A stretch of DNA of 64,000 nucleotides, taken from NCBI GenBank assembly GCA_051294375.1, contig CM119263.1, positions 23,648,762 to 23,712,761 of the forward strand, given 5' to 3'. The notes below the pieces were generated by a model. The model ran no database searches. It worked only from the letters and a program-made list of their open reading frames with translations, and was not told the origin of the DNA. Shown piece after piece: positions 12,777-27,686 of this stretch. The stretch's first letter is position 1, and each line of letters begins with the position of its first letter. A program made the position numbers and the translations under genes. This DNA comes from Paraspadella gotoi. Lineage: Eukaryota; Chaetognatha.

Positions 12777-14042
12777 CCCTCCCTCTCTCTCCCTCTCAAT
12801 AATTACGAATTTTAACAATGAAAATTAAAAATGCAAACTTTTTTCTCCCATCAGGTTCGCGCCTGCGCATTTTGCCTGCGCCTCCTCAAGCCTCCACCAT
12901 CACAATCAACGTCATCGAAGAGAAGGAAGAGGAAGAGGAGGAAGGGTTCCGGAGCGAGTCTGGCTCCGAGTCGGAACCGTCGGCGACACTGGGCAGCGAA
13001 TCCATCCCGATCGAGAAGGTGCTGACTATGCAGTACCTCGTCTCCGCCGTCCTCAAGTCGCTCTTCTCCACGGCGTGGCGTCTCAGCTTCGAAGAGTTCC
13101 ACGTGATCCTTCTGGCGCCGAATCACGAGACCGTCTCCGTCGGCGTCGACAGGATGACGTTGAGCAAGACTTTCACCAACTTCAAGCACGCGACGGCCGA
13201 TTCCAAGATTACCTATTTTTTGCAGGTCGGTTGAAGAATGTCTAATATCTATGTCTATGTCTATTAAATTGAGAGCAATGAAATAATGTTAGAACGGGGG
13301 AAAAAAAGGTAACAGAAAAAGACAAATAAGAAAAAAAAAAAGATGTGGAAATACATGAAGAAAGAAACGAGTAAGTTAACATTCCTCCCGTAGACGAACA
13401 AAGACATGACCCTGACCTTCGAAATCGTCTGCATTTGGAGCAACTTCGGCCATGCTCAAACCTGGGAACGCGGCCGAATTGATTACGCGTCGGACGTGAT
13501 CGGCCTGCCCTCCCTCCGCCTCTCCGCCCGGGTCGTCGAACAGCGCGTGGAGACGACAATCGAAATGCCGCGTCTCCAGCTAGGATGGTCGTCGCGGGTC
13601 ACGGCGCTCGTGGATCAGATCGTCCGCGGAATCGGCGAGGCCAAGGAGCAACTGAAAACCCTGTCGCCCGCGGCGCGGCGGGTGCAGCAAGAGTCCCGTC
13701 TCATCCAACAGATGCTGTTGTTCGGGACTCAAGCGATGCGGACGGAGCGATCGGAGCTGGCGCGGACTTTTCTCTACAACGCGTTCCGACTGACGGCGAC
13801 CCTGGAAGGGATCGACCTTCACTTCTCCAGCTCGAGGAATGTCGGTCTCCGGCTTCGCATCGACTCGGCGGTGGTGACCATCGCCACCTTGAAGAACGTC
13901 GGCGTCGTCATCTGCGGCGTCAAGTTGGCCAAGATGATGCCCGACGATTTGCAGTCCGTCTTCGACGAGCAGATGTCGTACGAGATCAACAACTTAGCGT
14001 TTTTTCAAATCGATGAGATTATCGAGGTCCGGGCCGACGGTG

Positions 14043-14121
<79 letters not shown>

Positions 14122-17100
14122 AAATCAATTAATTGACTGATTAATTAATTAATTATTGATCAATTAATTAAGTAATTTTTTTATGAATTAATACAGCTTG
14201 CATTTACATTTAATATAAAAAGAAAAAGAAGCATAATCAATTAGTGAAACAGATTTTTTTGTTTTCTTCATTTAAACTCATTTCCACTCGGACGATTCCA
14301 TTGAAACTTGAGTTCCAGCTTAATCATACACTTTCCACCCACATACAAGATTTCAAGTCAATCGCCCCATACAATCACGAGTAATTGGCGTTCAAAGACG
14401 GACAGACAGACGGATGGACGGACGGACATCAATTTGTTTGTATAATTTATCATAATTTGATGTTCTGACATGATTTAAGTGACTTACCGACAAGATTTGG
14501 GGGGGGGTGGACCGACGGACCGACAAAGTGAATTAAAGAGCCGGAATCTGCTGTAAGCAGATCCGGCTAAAAACTAAATCATACATATTTTATCTTTTCA
14601 GATTTCCCCAGTCAAAAAGTGATCCAAATTTCTGCTTCCACCTACGTGGGAATTCACTGGAGCTTTTGGCTTTTCATGACCATCTACACCTTTATGGAGG
14701 ACATCCATGTTCTCAAGGAGCTCGTGGCGACGACGCTGCTCCCGCCAAAGCCACCCAGCCGCTTCAAGGAGGAGAGGACACTCGTAGCAGACGGTCAATA
14801 TCACGGATCGAGAACACTTCCGACCATTAAAGCCAAGATTTCCACGGTGAATGGTCTACGGCCTACCCTATTTTTTTTTTTTATCTGTTCATGAACGCAA
14901 TAAAAAAATTTTGTAAAATAACTCTAAGATGAATCATAAATAAGTTATCAAACTAAATTTAACTCTCAGCTGAAAGTGAGCGGCGCGCTCCTCACCCACT
15001 TCGTGGTCGCCATTCGAGGCGAGGACGTCTTTGTCGGCGGTCAACTCCCCTTCGTCGACATCAAAATCGGCTACGCCTACGGAATCATCGAGGGTCGCGA
15101 ACTAATCGAGGTCGACAACTTCAACTTCGCCTTCAAGGAGATGGACAAGTTCATCGCGGGCCAGCGGAAGGTAAGTTTGCGCGAGGGAGAATCTTTTTTT
15201 TGGAAAAAAAAATTAAAAATATTCTTTTTTGACTTAATCTGAAACGACAATATAATTCAAGTCAAGTCAAGTCAGCAAAACATTGCAGAAATAAAATGAC
15301 ATCCCCGGCAAAGATGGAGGCACGCTGTTTTTTTTTTGTTTTTTTTTGTTTTTTTGTTTTTTTCAAAATCCGAACCCCTTTATAAACCTCGTAACATTCT
15401 AGGTCTTTCCCGACATCATCCTCGAGACGAACAAGTGTCTCGTCATGCTCGTTGATCACGTCGGCGCCACCATTCCTTACGACGTCGACATCTGGTCGAT
15501 CAAAGAAGGCATCCTCCTTACCCGTAACTTCCTGCGCACGGTCCGTCGAGTCCCGCGCTTCAACTACTATATATCGCCCTCGAGCATCATGCCGGACATC
15601 CGGCTGAAGGTGGCGCGGGTGACGATCGTCATGGAGGCGGATCCCTTCGAGGCCGCCGTCCTCCGCAACATCGAGCTCATGAAGGATGAGAGGAACGAGA
15701 CGATCAAGAGGAACAAGATATGCTCCGAGATGGTCAAGGCCACGCACAAGAAGCAAGGCGCGAAACTTAGAAACTTTAGGAACTCTTTCTTTCTCTTTGT
15801 CCTTCTCTTTTTCTTTCTTTCTTTTGTTCATTCTTTCTTCTTTTTTTTTATTTTGGTCATTTTTTTCTTTCTTTCTTTCTTTGCCTTTGTGGCATTTTTT
15901 TATCTTATATTTAAACTCGGGGATAGGGTGGAACTAAATGACCAAAATCGAAACAAAGAAACAAATTAAAAAACACGTCGAAATAAAAATAGCTCGCAAC
16001 TCACAGGAATTTATGAGTGGCGCAACAGCGATCAAGACAAGGCTCACATAGACGAAGTTTACGCGCGTCTTCGTGAAATGAACGCCAATATCTACGTATC
16101 GCGAGTCAATCGGTTGAGAAGTGTCGACGAATTTAAGATGCAGGTTAAACCAAAATATTCTCTCTTTTTCGTCCCGCGAAATCTATTGTTCTTTTTTTTT
16201 TTTTTTTCTAGCTCAAACTTTACGCCCAAGGGGTCGACGTTTGCATCATGGGGGATATTTCGCTGGCTGGAACCGCCGGAATGGATGCCATTCGCCGCAT
16301 GGACCACGCTTGCCCTTATCCGGAAAAGATGGACCTTAAATTGATGAGAGGATGTTACGTGGTTTTCACTCTGGACAATGCGCAAGTTCAGCCTTGCAAC
16401 CATCCCAAACCGCTGATAGAGGTTTGTGAGTTAGGACAGTTATTAAGTAAACATTCTACTTTAAAAAAAATTATTATAGGTAATCAATAGTAAATCATCA
16501 TTTTATAATCAATTTTATCCAGCAGAGACTAATTATAAACTAACTAAACAAATAAATGAGTAAATTGAAGTCCCATACAATACGATTCCATCAAAACTAC
16601 GTTTTTGAAGAAAACAAATTTGAAAAGATCAATAACTTCATGATTAAATCATTGATTTTGTATACTTTACTGTCGCTCGCGTTTACTGTGCTATTGCTAA
16701 TTGTGTACTCCGTTGACGTCCTTGCTGTTGTCTTTCTCTCCGCTTTGAATAAAATTGAGAAGATCGATCCGAGTGATCAAACCCAAAATCTTCTTTTGTT
16801 TTGCCTTCGATCCGTTGAGAGTCATCGTCTCGCCAACGACCACGAACCGCTCCGAATCTAAAAGGTGCGCTAATTGACCCAAGGTCGTCTCCAGCCCGAC
16901 CTGCTTAAATCTTCCGGAAGCGAGCTTGGAGACCGGATCCTCTGCGGAGGCGGTCCCGTTGAGGGTGCCCCGCAAAAGGTTGTCGACCGTGACGACGCCG
17001 ACGACGACGCCCTCCTTGTCGGCGACGGGGATTTGATCCAAGCCTCCGCGATGCATGATTTCCATCGCCTCTCGACAGCTCGTCCGCGGTTCCACGGTCG

Positions 17101-20100
17101 CCGGAACGCTCGGTTGCAAAGCGGAGATGTTCCGGTTCCACCACCAACCTTTGGCCGGGTCTCCTGGAAGCTCCGATTCAAGAAAGCTCCTTTCTTGCAT
17201 CCATTCGTCCGAGACGAACTTAGACAAATAATTGCGAATGGAATCGGACAAAATCACGACGCACCTCTGCCCTTCCTTCAACCCTTTTGCGGCGGCGATG
17301 GCGCCGGCCATTGCGCTGCCGCTGGAGCCGCCGCAGAGCAGGCCTTCCGAGCGGATTAGACGCCGCGCCATGAGGAAGGACTCTTTGTCGCTGACCTTGA
17401 CCCAGCGATCGATGACCGAGGCGGCGCCGCTCAGCATCGTCGGCACGAACATGGAGCCGATCCCTTCGACCTCCCAGCGGCGGGCGCCGGCCTCAGGCGC
17501 TGAGTCGGGACTCAAAGGCGAATCGTTCGGGTCCACGCCCACCACCTCGACGCCGGGACACTTTTCCTTAAGCTTCCTGCCGACGCCCGTGACGGTGCCG
17601 CCGGTGCCGACGCCGGCGACGAGCATATCGACGCGCCCGTCGAGGGCGGTCAGGATTTCCTCGGCAGTGGCGTCGTAGTGCGACAACGGGTTGTACGGAT
17701 TCGAGTACTGATCGAGGAAAACGGCTCCGGGGATTTCGTCTCGGAGTCGAGCGGCAACGCCGAAGACCGAATCGGGAGAGTGGAAGGTGGCGTCCTTCGG
17801 CGTGCGGACGATCTCGGCACCCAGGGCGCGCAGGACGTCGACTTTGTCGCCAGACATGTTGTCGGGCATCACGAAGACGCATCTGAGGGAGTAGGAAAGG
17901 ATTTTGGGGTTAGGTATGTAGGTGGAAAGAGGAGGAGAGAAAAATAATACTATTCTGGGGCACGCAAGCTTCAACTGTAAAGAAACTAATTTTAGAAAAG
18001 AAAAAATATATAATATTGAGCGAAAAAAGCTGGAGAATTGTCACAAATTATTGCATTTGATAGAGGCCTAAGCTACTCTCTTATTCTTCTTAACGATATA
18101 TAAAAAATATCGAACCAAAAATTGATTGGTTGTTGATTGATTCAATCAGTTGTTGATTCTCTGAAATAACTTTTTTTTTCAACTTGGTGGAATCGAATCA
18201 ATCTAATTATTCAAAAAAATCCAATCAATCAAATCAGTCATTTGAACAAGTTTGAGAAAACAATGTTGGATCTGCCCACGATCATTATCGGTAATTAATA
18301 AATTAATAATTAATTAATTCAAGTTAATTATTATTTAATTAATTAATAATTAATTTATTTATATATATTTATTTATTTAGTGTTTGTTTTGATTGATTAA
18401 TTAATTAATTAATAAATTAATTACCGATAATGTTCGTGGGCAGATTCGACATTGTTTGCTCAAACTTGTTCAAATGACTGATTTGATTGATTTGATTTTT
18501 TTGAATAATTAGATTGATTAATTAATTAATAATTCATTAATTAATTTATTTAATTAATTAACTGATTAATTATTTGATTAATTAATACATCTTATATTTA
18601 CATTTAAAGTAAAAAGAAAAAGAAGCATAATCAATTAGTGAAAAAAGATTCTTTGTTTTTTCCATTTAAACTCATTTCCACTCAAGACGATTCCATCGAA
18701 ACTTGATTTCCAGTTTAATCACGCACTTTTCCTACAAATACAAAATTTCAAGTCAATCGCCCCATCCACTCATGAGTAATTGGTGTTCAAATAGTGAAAT
18801 TTTTTTTCCATTTAAACTCATTTCCACTCGGACGATTCCATCGAAACTTCATATCCAGCTTAATCACACACTTCCCTACCCACACACAAAATTTCATTCT
18901 AATCCATCCATCCAATCACGAGTAATTGATGTTTTTGTGCTAAGGTGGGACGGACGGACGGACATCGTTTTTTTTTTTTTTTTTTTTTTGCATAATTTAT
19001 CATAATTCGATGTTCTGACATGATATAAGTGAATGCGACAAGATTGAGGGGGCGGACCGACGGACCGACAAAGTGAATTATAGAGTCGGGATCTGCTGAT
19101 AAGCAGATCCGACTAAAAATAGCTCTCATTTATCTACGTACCACTAACCCGTCATTCTTGGTCACACCTGTAACCCTTGACGGCGCTGGCGATAGCTATC
19201 CCGATCCCTGTATTTCCCGACGTCGGTTCGATGATGGTGGCGCCAGGTTTGAGTTGACCGCGCCGCTCCGCTTCTTCCACCATCCGACGCGCCACTCGAT
19301 CCTTGACGCTTCCCCCGGCGTTGAAGAATTCGCACTTGGCGTAGACTTCGCAGCGGAGGCCTTCCTCAGCGACGAGATGGTTGACGCGGATTAGGGGCGT
19401 GTCCCCGATCCAGTGAAGGACGTTGGGCAAGACGCTGCTCTTCCTCGCCGACGTCGACGCCGGGACCTCGTGCTGGTGGGGATCCGGCTCCGTCGATCCG
19501 CCCGCTGTCCAACGACACTTGGACGGGAGATCGGGCAGGCGCCATTCGCGCTCCTCGCGGGAGACGAGATGGGGACGCGTAGAAGAGGACATTGGCGAAC
19601 TTGGCGGAGGCGGAAGCGACCGGCGGGATGAGAGAAATAATTTAAAAACATGGCTTAGTTTTAAAAAGTTCCGTGTCTCCATTATGCTTTTCATTTTAAT
19701 GTTTACGTTTATTTGAGATTGTCTTTTTTTATATTTCACATCGTTGTCTACCGAAAAAAAAACTTAAAACTAATAAATATTTTCATAATTTCAATTAAGA
19801 TATTTTTAATACTATTTTTTGTTTTTCAAATTAGTAAAAAATGGAATGGTGCAACATCAATGATCAATTAGTGTTGTTATCGGTTTCATCGCATGCGATC
19901 TTTCAACTCGAAAATGTGTTAAAGAAAAGAAACATTTTTAACTGACGCCAAGTGGGCTTGGACAAGAAAAGACATGAAAACCTGCTTTTTTTAAACCAAC
20001 GCGAAAATTTGTCTTATTGTCATTGTCAGAATAATAAAGTCATGAACAGTATAATTTATTATAAATAATTAATAATGAAAAAACTACAAGGAGTCCTGGA

Positions 20101-23100
20101 TGTTTTCAAAACATTTATTCGTTTTTATGCGCGCGCATTGACCATTGTATTCCATACGATAAAAGCCATACTTATTAATATTTTTGGCATGATTTTAAGC
20201 TTTTCATCACTAGTCAAATTAAACCTATTCAATTTTTTTTCAGGTAAGTAAAACAAAATTTTAGGAAGATTATAACGAATATGCATAAATTTTCAAATAT
20301 TTTATGTATTTCTTACCTTTTTGACGCTTTTATTATGATTTACGAAATCTGACATAATTTATTTAATTATCTAACTATATCGTTAATAAATTTCTTGATA
20401 AAAGTAAGTTTTAATAAAAATTAAAATATAATAGTAACTTACCCAAATCATACCTGCTTACTTTAAAAAATTTTTTACCAAAATACCATGTACACATTGC
20501 CAGAACCATTATTAAACTACAAATAAGTACTTCCAAAAATATTTTTAACTGTTATGTATTAGAAGAAGATTAAACAATAACTATTCAAACATTTGTCTTC
20601 CAAACCGCGCGGAGAAACCTTTGCCTTTGCTGCATCAAAAAAAGCATAATATCAAGAATTTCAAACAAATAAATTTAAAAATTATTAAGAGCTATAGAGT
20701 AATAATTCTTAAAATTGTGTCTCGATATAGGGTCCCACACCTGTAGACTAGAGTTAAGTTTAGTCGCTATCATTTGTAATATTTTTTTAAGATAAAAATT
20801 TGGTTCTTAGCATACCACTATAATTTTTACCTTTTTGCAGATGAATATATTTTCTTAATTTCGTCGCAGCCTATAGTTTTACAATTGATTAAAAATAAAC
20901 CGCAGAAAAAAAAACTTTTCAAGACAAAGTCAAGGCGGTTTTTCGATAAAATGTGGTTTTATAATTAAAATTAATTCAATTATTACGTCAATTCTCTCTC
21001 GATACTGAACGGGTTCGCGACATTTTATTAGCGACTTATTTCATGTTTTATCTGGGGTTTTAATTCTTTTTTCGATATTTTGGTAGGTGAAAGTAGGTGA
21101 AAAATATGAAAAACTATTTATAATCATCATCATCATCATTTTTCGATAATTTTATTACTTTTTCTTAATTTTGACCAAGAAAACATAAATATTTTTGAAA
21201 GTTGTAGTTAAATTTTTTATTTAACTTTTTATGCTCTATCAGAATCCATCAAAAAAAGTTAAGATTGATTAAAAATTTTTTTATCATTATATAGTAATAT
21301 TGTAATTTTAATAGCAACAATAAAAGCATTAAAATCGAACTTTTTTAAAAAATTCTTTTTTTACCTAAAAGTAGACTTCAAGACAAAAGTTTTGAACCCC
21401 CGCCCCTATTGAATTTAATTTCATAGTAGATTTCTATTTATGGAGAATACGTAGCTGATTTTCAAAAATTACGAAAAGATTGAGAAGAACATAGAACATG
21501 GTTATTTATTTACATGTTTGTAACATCTGCATATAAATTCGGTCTAAAAATTTATTTAATCTTTCTGCAATTTTGTAACTATTTTTGGTTTATAATTTTT
21601 AAAGTGTAATGAGATTTCGTTGTTACAATATATTGTATTCAAGACAAGATCAATATTATATTATTGACAATAAATCAACGTTCCGACAGCAGGGTCGGAA
21701 GCCCCCAAAGCCAACAGTGAGATGCTCCAACCCAATGGGCATTACAGGCAACCCGGCTGTTGCTATACTGTTTTCAATTTTTATGGCTAGTATAGGTTAG
21801 CTTTCCTGTCATTACGGAAGCAGCGGATTTGCCTGTAATGCTCATTGGCTTTGGGGGCTTCCGATTCTCAGTGACACCTCTAGTCACTGACGCGGTTACC
21901 CCAGGACGGAATGCAACGCCTGGGATGGTGTGTTTCCTGTCTGAGCCAATGGGATTGGCTGTACGATGATGGACGTGAGGCGGTGTGAATATACTGCCAC
22001 ACCATATACATTATAGTACATACAGTGGTCACTCACATGTCAATATGCTTGCATATCAAAAAAAAATTTGAAACGAAATTTATTTCATCGTTCGACCCAA
22101 AGGAACCAAAAAAATAGCTAAAATCGATACAAAAGTTTAAAATTAAACACTGAGGCACAACCGTTGTAGGTAGGCTTTTATATTTGTAATACAACTGGTT
22201 TATTTTTTCAAACCGGTTTCAATTCCCAATCCGTATTATCCGAGATATGAAAGAAGCAAAATGGTGATTTAAGGTGATTTCGAGGATTAGCATCGTGGGG
22301 GGCATTGAAAATCTCATTATCCGGTTTTAGTAACATAATTTAAAGAAGCAAGACTGAGGAAAATTATGTTAAGTCTATCCAGTATACTGCAAAGTATATG
22401 TTAGTTTTTTAAGGCCAAAACTGTTTAACTGCACTAAATACAGCGGATTTTAAAAAAAATCGTTTTAAACAAACCTCCCCTCCATGCCCGATCACAAAAG
22501 GTGAGCGACTTCGCCCTCTACACTCCGTCGGTGGTGTTCTCCAAGTGGCCAGAGCCACAACAGATCCGTCAAACGAGCGTGGTCGTCGGCGAGCCCTTCG
22601 ACGACGTCGTCTGTCTCCGGAACATGACTCCGTCCAAGTTCTGCAGCGACATCAACATCAAGGTGGCGAAGGTGGTGTTCCGCGTGGGAAACAGCTTCGC
22701 CAGCGTCATCAGCGTTTTCCTGCATCTTATGAGCAACATATCGCTCAAGATCCCGCAGGACGGGATCCCGCTGCCCGGCTGGGACAAAGTACGGGCAATG
22801 CTGCTGGTAGGAGATCCTGGAAATCCGGATTAATCGACGGGAGGCTTTTTCGAACTTGATTGTTTTCGAGAAAAGAATGAGGGAAAGGAAATAAGGTGTG
22901 AGGAAAATTAAGAATCGAAAATAGAGACTAAGAGAGTTCGAAAGAAAGAAAGGAAGAAAGAAGAAATAAATAAAGAACTAGGAAACGTAAAAACTTGACC
23001 GATCAAGCAAATTCCAGGGGCCGGTAACTATCCATCTTGATCACGTGACCATCGAACTCTTGGCGTCGTTGAATCCTTTCGAATTCATGGAAAAGTTGGA

Positions 23101-23931
23101 GATTGTGCTGTCGTCGCACGTGGAGGGCGGTCAAAGGTGGGCGGCGCCCGTCATCCTACAGATCAAAGACTCGTCATTCAGCAAAGACTACATCTTCCAG
23201 GCAAGTCGTTATCTTTTGTTTTCATTTGTCCATGAAAACCCATAAAACTACACCGGGAGCCAAATTGATTTATACGAAGTAAAAATTAATAATACATTAC
23301 CTACCAAACATTAAAAAAATATTTAATACCATTTGATAGAAAATCAATGACGTTTTTGAAATGCCCAAAGTATTGATTAAAATGGGTTTGAAACATGATT
23401 GGGACAAACTCGTCATCATTAGAAAAAATTATCCCTCATCAAGCAAAAGATGTGTTTTTAAAGATGATTCTGTTTCTTAACAGTCAAAGTTTTTATACAA
23501 CAAATAAGTTTGATTTCTTTTGCAAAATTTCTTTAGTGACAGCTGCTTTTCATACTTTCTCAGGTTTCACTTGCCATATTATGATCAGCGCACACAGATC
23601 TGCATCTTCACAACAATCATTTTAGACCTAATTTTGTGTCGGCATAAATACGCCAGTGACATGGGGTGGTCACTGCAGGTCAAAAACCCTGAGCGCCAGC
23701 TGTCGGGAGATGCCTCACACCCCGGGCATCACACTTATCTCCCCATTGCCATACGGGACGAGTTTCAGATCGAGAATGATTTATTCTCCAACTGAAAATA
23801 CAAAAATCAACAAGTGAAACAATGCTAAGTCTAAAACAGTAATTAAGAGAGAACGGTTGAGGAACGCCGGTAGAGAGTCACTGATTATCGTTGGTGACCG
23901 TGGGTACCGGTCGGCGATTTTTGAGAGAGAG

Positions 23932-24008
<77 letters not shown>

Positions 24009-27000
24009 TTGTGTGAGTTCGACCAGAGTTCTTGATCTGATGTGGTCACATGTTGTTGCTGACACAAGGCAATCATTCTTTTTGGGTTATTCCCGATTCA
24101 TCTAAAATTTTTACTTCACTACTCTTCACAACATCACTTAATTTTTTATTACCTTTCATCTCACTTAACTTCCTCCCTTCACTTAAATTCTTCACATCAC
24201 TCCCCATTTTTACTTGACTTTCTCACTTTCCCTGCAAGGGCGACGTCCGCGTCTTTCTCCGCTCTGCCCACAAATTCGACAACACCTGCATCCTTCGTAT
24301 CCCTCGCCTCCGCCTCTTCGCCCGCGTCGCCTGGTACTGCGGCGTCGACCTGAAGGGGAACCCCATGGATCACTACACCATGGGCGCCACGGCGGTGGGA
24401 AAAGCGCCGCCCGGCGTCGATCTCGAGACGTACGACGCCTTCGCCAATTTTAGGTGACGGTCGAGTCTCTCGACGGTTTACGGAGAATTAGATGTAATTA
24501 CATCCGGGTTTTTTTTTTTTGTTTTCGTTTCAGAGGTCGAAGATTGAGTTTGACAGTCAACGTGGAAACCTTGGTGCCAAAGGATTTGCAAAAGTTGAAG
24601 GAAGAAGGTCAGAAAGGAGATGTGGGGGTCGGTTGTTGTGAACCAACGAGTGGCTTTATGTTTTTACGTTACTTTTGAGTGATGACTGCCTCTATAGAAA
24701 AAAATTGAAATCCAACGCCAACTGATAAAGTAAAAATTGGGAGATAGAGAGAGACAAACAGACAGACAGACAAACCATCCCACTTTAATTCCCCAGCCAA
24801 TCGCCCTTCGTTCGACATGGACATGGACCCTCTCTTCGATGCCCCTTCCTGCTTCCTCTGCGCCAACATGATTCCCTACCTTAAGAAGGTCATCCTGGCG
24901 CTGACGCGGAAGGCGCTGCCTGTGCGGCGCGGCTCTATATTCGGCACCGAGAAAAAGCAGAAGAAAACGATCCGCGATCTCGGGATGGGCGCCATTCAGA
25001 AGCTCATTAATGTCAGCGCTAGGATGTTTAGGGTTGACGCGGTGAGAAAAAGCATGATTACGATAGTATAGAATGATAGATAAAAATAAATAAACAAATA
25101 ATTAAATGGATAAATAGATAGAAAATAAATAATACATAAATAAATAAATAATAGATGAATAAATAAATAAATGAAAATAAATGCTAGATGAATAAAAAAA
25201 TAAATAAAAATAAATAATCGCTAAATAAATAATAAATGAAAAAAAATAATAGATAAATTAATTAATAAATAAATATAAATAATTAATAAATAAATAAATA
25301 AATGGGAGCAATACAAAATTAAAAAAAAATAAGAATAAATATAAAATAATTAGTAGGTTTACTAGTTGCTTTTTTTTCTCCCAATAGAGTTTCTGGGACA
25401 CTCATAATCAAATAAACGGAGTTCACATGAAAGCCCGAAGCATCCGCGGCCGCCTCTTGAGTTGGCAAGAACCTGCGATTATTCTTAAGAGAGGGAAGAT
25501 GCACCACAGCTTCGGGGTCAAGAAGACTCACCTCTACAACAGGATTTTGGTGCAGGACGTGATCATGTGGGCCGTCGCTTCCGCGCAAAAGCCAAAGGGC
25601 ACCTCGGTGGTCTCCAGGTTTGTCGTCGCCGGCGGTTTTAGCTCGGGATTATTTTGTCTTGAGATGAGTGACAATCCGACCCTGACGCAGAACGAGTGGG
25701 AAACCCTTTAATTCGACTTTAATCCTTCACATCGCCATGGATAATTTTTTAATCAAGAAATTTCAGTTTGCCACTTTACTTTTCAAGATGAGTCTACCGC
25801 TTCACCCTTTGCACAACGTTTGTGAATTGTGATCATTTTATTTTAACAAAATTAGCGAATCAACGGCGGACGATCATTTCCTTTGTCAATGACCAGTCGC
25901 ACGATGATCGCCGCGGACTCGGAGACGAAGCGGATTGTGATGCTCCACCGCTTTGACGTTCGTCGAGTGGAGCGACACCCCGACATCCAGTGGAGCGATT
26001 TGATGGAGGTGGACGACATCGAGGAGATTCGCGAGGAAGTCGAAGCCATAGATGACGAGATCACTCCAGGGGTAATTTTTCTTAAAAGGATACCCCTGGC
26101 GGGACTCGAACCCGCAGTCTTTGAATTAGAAGTCCAACGCCTTATCCGTTAGGCCACAGGGGCTGATAGTGTTATAATGTATTAATCTATTTTTTTTTTA
26201 ATTAAGAAATGAGTATCTACAGGGTCGGGATTAAAAACTAAGAAAATCCGTATCACTTCATCCTTTTTTTATTTTGTGACTCATCGGATACGTTAAAATG
26301 AAAAATTTGAATTGAATAGAATTGAATTGAACGAGATCTCGTTCCAGGTATTTATACAATAAGACTGCTGCAAAAACCACTCCTGCCCCAGCACTCAAGA
26401 GAATCACAGCTTCTCTTCATAAACGCTTCTGAAAGATTGAGCCCCAGCTCAGAGACGGTTTACCCGAGTCCATCAAAATTTTGTTTAAAAGTAATATTTA
26501 AAACGCACTGTTAAGCCTTAAGGGGAATTAGATGTGGATATTATAACGCCCGAATATTCTTTTGTCAAAAATCAAAATATTGCTGCTGCTGAAATCTCCA
26601 TTTTTCTCTGCTGCATACAACAATGCCCTTTGTTACAGCCATGCATAATAACCTCATCCATTTCAAGAACACTATAGTAGAATATAGCAAGGTTTTTTTT
26701 CCCAGTAGCTAAAATATAAGAAAGTAATTTTTTGTCTGATGCTGCAGTGGATTGCGTAATGCTATTAACATGATATTTTATACAAAGTCCCAAATACATT
26801 AGTTATTGATTTTATAAGCTTAACCAGAATGGCCGCTACAGTATGAACTTGAGAAAAAATATTTTTAACTGTATCTTAAAATTTCTTTTAATAATGAAGA
26901 ATAAAAATCACTTCTCAAACTGCAGCAGCTTAATGGCCATAGGGGAGACTAAATTTTTATTTTAGCATAGCAACCAGCACGCTTGTGGTTTGTTAGGGTA

Positions 27001-27601
27001 TATATGGTTCTATTCGACTCGGCTTAAGTGCACAGTTTTTCGATCTTGAATATTAGTTATCTCTATTTTTAATAGCCTTTTTAATAATATAACATACTGA
27101 TAGGGAACGTTAACATATTTTAGTAGTGTTTTTAAGCTGAAAAGTAAATTTAACAAATGTTGAATTTGCACCGCATTGTACGTGTATGAAAAAAATAAAA
27201 CCTATCATTTAAGTAAGTAGACAGGGATTTTTCCCCGAGTCGCTGATCCGATTTCGACTTTGGAGTTCTGATTCCTTCTGCGATGCTATAACAAGAAAAA
27301 AAATATCAGTGCTTATTTTGTTATATTATATTATAATAAAATAATAATCACTATAACTTGCCATGGGAATCTAATGATAAGTTCTATTCTAAATTTTGAA
27401 TCCTAACGTAAGAAAAGGGAAAGTACCCTTGGCGGGACTCGAACCCGCAATCTTTGAATTAGAAGTCCAACGCCTTATCCATTAGGCCACAAGGGCTAAT
27501 GGATTTTATTAACATTAAATAGTCAAAAATGGTATTTTAAGAAAGAAAAGGTTGAAAATAAAACAACAATGGGATAGGACAAGCTGATAAAATACGTATA
27601 A

Positions 27602-27686
<85 letters not shown>

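Noticed and set aside
12851-13189. Minus-strand frame of 112 residues
   Set aside because: It is the reverse shadow of hobbit exon 12855-13225, whose plus frame joins both neighbours in phase.
17678-17947. Plus-strand frames over the CBS exon
   Set aside because: The minus-strand frame matches CBS end to end. Plus frames are shadows of a GC-rich coding exon.
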